Shown here piece after piece: positions 5,682-7,992 of a DNA stretch of 7,992 nt. Origin of the DNA: Pseudomonadota bacterium (GTDB taxonomy: Bacteria; Pseudomonadota; Gammaproteobacteria; Burkholderiales; Rhodocyclaceae). Below the pieces are notes generated by a model. The model saw nothing but the letters and a program-made list of their open reading frames with translations. It did no database searches and was not told the DNA's origin. A program made the position numbers and the translations under genes. Each line of letters opens with the position of its first letter. Position 1 is the stretch's first letter. The stretch is taken from the NCBI GenBank assembly GCA_030917225.1, contig JAUPVD010000138.1, positions 1 to 7,992 on the forward strand. The letters run 5' to 3'.

Positions 5682-7035
5682 GTCAAAAACCATTTACATC
5701 TGTACCGAATGCGGCGCCTCGGCGCCCAAGTGGCAGGGGCAATGCCCGGGCTGCAATCTGTGGAACACGCTGGTTGAATCGGTCGAGGAGAAGGCCTCGC
5801 CGGCGGCGCGCTTTCAGTCGCTGGCACCGGCTTCCCGGTTGCAGACGCTGTCCGAGATCGAGGCTCGGGAAGAGGAACGCATCGCCACCGGCATCGGCGA
5901 GTTCGACCGGGCGCTGGGTGGCGGTCTGGTCGCCGGCGGCGTGGTGCTGATCGGCGGCGATCCGGGGATCGGCAAGAGCACGCTGCTGTTGCAGGCGCTG
6001 GCGGGGCTTTCCGAAGCGCATCCGGTGCTTTACGTGAGCGGCGAAGAGTCCGGCGAGCAGGTGGCCCTGCGGGCGCGGCGGCTCTCGCTGGATACGCGCC
6101 GGCTGCAACTGCTGGCCGAAATCAATCTTGAGAAGATCCTGACCACGCTGCAGACGGAAAAGCCGCTGGTAGCGGTGATCGACTCGATCCAGACGCTGTG
6201 GTCGGATCAGTTGAGTTCGGCGCCGGGTTCGGTGGCGCAGGTGCGTGAATGTGCGGCGCAACTGACCCGGCTGGCCAAGACGGCCGGCATCACCATCGTG
6301 CTGGTCGGCCATGTGACCAAGGAAGGCGCGCTGGCCGGGCCGCGCGTGCTGGAGCACATCGTCGATACGGTGCTCTATTTCGAGGGCGATACCCATTCCA
6401 GCTTCCGCCTGGTGCGGGCGTTCAAGAACCGCTATGGCGCGGTGAACGAGCTGGGTGTTTTTGCCATGACCGATCGCGGTCTGAAGGGCGTCAGCAACCC
6501 CTCGGCACTTTTCCTGTCTCAGCACGGGCAGGCGGTACCCGGTTCCTGCGTGATGGTGACGCAGGAGGGTACCCGGCCGCTGCTGGTGGAAATCCAGGCT
6601 TTGGTCGATCAGTCACACGGTAACCCGCGACGGCTGACGGTGGGGCTGGAAGCGCAGCGTTTGGCCATGCTGCTGGCCGTGCTGCATCGCCATGCGGGGG
6701 TCGTCTGCTTCGATCAGGATGTTTTCGTGAACGCCGTGGGCGGGGTCAAAATTACCGAGCCGGCGGCCGATTTGGCGGTATTGATGGCAATCATATCTTC
6801 TCTTAAAAACAAAGCGTTGCCGGATAAACTTATAGTGTTTGGTGAGGTTGGTTTGGCGGGCGAAATCCGGCCGGCGCCGCGTGGACAGGAACGCCTGAAG
6901 GAGGCGGCCAAGCTTGGCTTCACTCGCGCCCTGATCCCGGAGGCCAACCGTCCGCGGCAGGCCATTGCCGGGATGGAGGTGATCGGCGTTTCGCGGGTCG
7001 AAGAAGCTGTGGAAAAACTGCGCACCATGGACTGA
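5674..7035 (+). CDS. radA: DNA repair protein RadA (Sms), branch-migration ATPase
   Basis: A 453-residue protein (E. coli RadA is 460). RadA is a RecA-like hexameric ATPase that drives branch migration and processing of recombination intermediates. Visible in order: an N-terminal zinc finger (Cys10, Cys13, Cys24, Cys27), Walker A GGDPGIGKST (94-103), Walker B around Asp170 in VAVIDSIQT, the RadA-specific KNRYG motif (251-255), and a C-terminal Lon-protease-like domain (about 270-450) containing FGEVGLAGEIRPAPRGQERL. I chose ATG 5674 because the protein then begins MSKSKTIYICTECG, as in relatives. An upstream in-frame TTG at 5656 would add six residues. Neither start has a clear Shine-Dalgarno. 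A short AT-rich stretch with atypical codons lies at about 6781-6840. It probably heads an operon with the downstream permease gene. Confidence 0.96.
   Translation: MSKSKTIYICTECGASAPKWQGQCPGCNLWNTLVESVEEKASPAARFQSLAPASRLQTLSEIEAREEERIATGIGEFDRALGGGLVAGGVVLIGGDPGIGKSTLLLQALAGLSEAHPVLYVSGEESGEQVALRARRLSLDTRRLQLLAEINLEKILTTLQTEKPLVAVIDSIQTLWSDQLSSAPGSVAQVRECAAQLTRLAKTAGITIVLVGHVTKEGALAGPRVLEHIVDTVLYFEGDTHSSFRLVRAFKNRYGAVNELGVFAMTDRGLKGVSNPSALFLSQHGQAVPGSCVMVTQEGTRPLLVEIQALVDQSHGNPRRLTVGLEAQRLAMLLAVLHRHAGVVCFDQDVFVNAVGGVKITEPAADLAVLMAIISSLKNKALPDKLIVFGEVGLAGEIRPAPRGQERLKEAAKLGFTRALIPEANRPRQAIAGMEVIGVSRVEEAVEKLRTMD
6781..6840 (+). other. AT-rich, promoter-like patch inside radA
   Basis: By hand count only 20 of these 60 bases are G or C, against roughly 60% around it. 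It uses codons otherwise scarce in this gene (two ATA, CTT, AAA runs). TTGATG (6781-6786) and TAAAAA (6804-6809) are 17 nt apart, and TATAGT follows at 6831-6836. These could form an internal promoter for the permease gene starting about 210-265 nt downstream. The encoded residues belong to a normal conserved part of RadA, so the reading frame is intact. Confidence 0.35.
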
Positions 7036-7045
7036 CCGGACTCAC

Positions 7046-7992
7046 TTGAATTCACTGATCGTTTCATTCCGCTTGCTCAGACGGGATTCCCGCGCCGGGG
7101 AACTGCGTCTTCTGGCCGCCGCCATGGTCATCGCCGTCGCGGCACTGACGGCGGTCGGCTTCTTTGCCGACCGGGTACGTCAGGCGCTGGAGCGCGAGGC
7201 ACATCAGCTGCTCGGCGGTGACTTGCTGCTCATTTCGGACCATCCGTGGCGTGCCGAGGTGGCCGGGGAGGCGCGCGGAAGGGGATTGCAGGTGACGGAC
7301 ACCAGTGTTTTCCCGAGCATGGTGGTGCATGGCGAACGCGCCCAGCTGACCGAGATCAAGGCAGTAGCCCCCGGTTATCCGCTGCGTGGCAGCCTGCGCC
7401 TGGCGCCGGCGCTCAATGTGCCCGATGCGCCTGCCGCGGGCGTGCCCCAGCCCGGCGAGATCTGGGTCGATGAGCGCCTGGCGTCCGCCCTTTCGTTGCG
7501 CGTTGGCGATCGCGTGACGCTGGGCAAGGTGGATCTGACCATGGCCGGCATCCTTACGCTGGAGCCGGACCGTGGCGTCAATTTCTTCAGTGTCGCCCCA
7601 CGCCTGATGATGAATCTGGTTGATCTGCCGGCGACCGGGCTGGTACAGGTCGGCAGCCGGGTGGCCTATCGCATGCTGCTGGCCGGCGAACAGAAGGACG
7701 TGGCCAGCTTTCAGCGCTGGCTGGAGTCTCGGCTGGAGCGCGGCGAGCGGATCGAGGACGCACGCAACGCCAGGCCGGAGATTCGCACGGCGCTGGATCG
7801 GGCGCAGCGTTTCCTCGGGCTTTCGGCGCTGCTGACGGTCGTGCTCGCGGCGGTGGCCGTGGCGCTGGCGGCCCGCCGCTACAGCCAGCCCCCTCTCGAT
7901 CCCTGCGCCAACATGCGCTGCCTGGGGGCTACCCAGTCGTTCCTGCAGCGGGGCTATCTCGGGCAGTTCGCGCTGCTGGGCATCCTCGCGTC
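7046..7992 (+). CDS. ybbP: YbbP-type ABC transporter permease (FtsX family), 3' end missing
   Basis: 315 codons are visible and the gene runs off the right edge. The protein starts with a short cytoplasmic segment, a first membrane helix (about residues 22-42), then a periplasmic MacB-like core domain (about 43-255). A second helix follows at about 258-278, and then a loop with the MRCLGAT motif typical of FtsX-family permeases. It matches E. coli YbbP in pattern: RVRQ.LE.EA..LLGGDL, EPDRG.NFFSVAPRLMMNL.D, and QRFLGLSALLTVVLAAVAVALA. Family members work with an ATPase (YbbA) and are thought to move lipids or lipoproteins across the envelope; the ATPase is not in view. The start is taken as TTG 7046, ten nt after the radA stop. 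The next in-frame ATG (codon 27) would cut into the first helix. The ribosome site is poor, so coupling to radA translation is likely. Confidence 0.9.
   Translation, partial: MNSLIVSFRLLRRDSRAGELRLLAAAMVIAVAALTAVGFFADRVRQALEREAHQLLGGDLLLISDHPWRAEVAGEARGRGLQVTDTSVFPSMVVHGERAQLTEIKAVAPGYPLRGSLRLAPALNVPDAPAAGVPQPGEIWVDERLASALSLRVGDRVTLGKVDLTMAGILTLEPDRGVNFFSVAPRLMMNLVDLPATGLVQVGSRVAYRMLLAGEQKDVASFQRWLESRLERGERIEDARNARPEIRTALDRAQRFLGLSALLTVVLAAVAVALAARRYSQPPLDPCANMRCLGATQSFLQRGYLGQFALLGILA

Noticed and set aside
5683..6525. Minus-strand open frame of 280 codons
   Set aside because: It is opposite the zinc finger and Walker motifs of radA. The product is Arg/Gln/His-rich with no domain.

Overview
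The window is GC-rich (roughly 60% G+C), densely coded DNA from a chromosome. It looks betaproteobacterial, most likely Rhodocyclales-like (Dechloromonas/Azoarcus relatives). That placement rests on codon use, on the lplT / alr / radA neighbourhood and on the style of the proteins. It is an inference, not a database result. I see no mobile element, CRISPR array, tRNA, rRNA or prophage. Most of the window is core-genome housekeeping.

Left part, minus strand (1-2962): a lysophospholipid transporter gene (lplT) starts at 2962 and reads leftward. It is followed after 30 nt by a small protein with several zinc ribbons. After a 100-nt gap comes a CBS-pair/DUF294 nucleotidyltransferase-like regulator that runs off the left edge. 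Between lplT and the divergent lysR gene lie 175 nt. This stretch contains an extended-minus-10 promoter for lplT, a long imperfect inverted repeat with arms on either side of that promoter, and a small dyad next to lysR.

Middle, plus strand (3138-5122): a LysR-family regulator of the CysL/YeiE type overlaps alanine racemase (alr) by one base (TGATG), so the two are probably co-transcribed and translationally coupled. Alr supplies D-alanine for peptidoglycan. It converges, with only 18 nt between, on a minus-strand stand-alone cyclic-nucleotide-binding-domain protein (5141-5623).

Right part, plus strand (5674-7992): radA (recombination/branch-migration ATPase) is divergent from the cNMP-binding gene across a 50-nt gap. 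Ten nt after radA, a YbbP-type FtsX-family ABC permease begins at a TTG codon and runs off the right edge.

I found no clearly new system. The points most worth a second look are: (1) the inverted repeat bracketing the lplT promoter; (2) lplT and the zinc-ribbon gene lying in one frame, separated only by a single TAG and ten sense codons, with a weak TTG start; (3) the LysR-alr translational coupling; and (4) an AT-rich, promoter-like patch inside radA.
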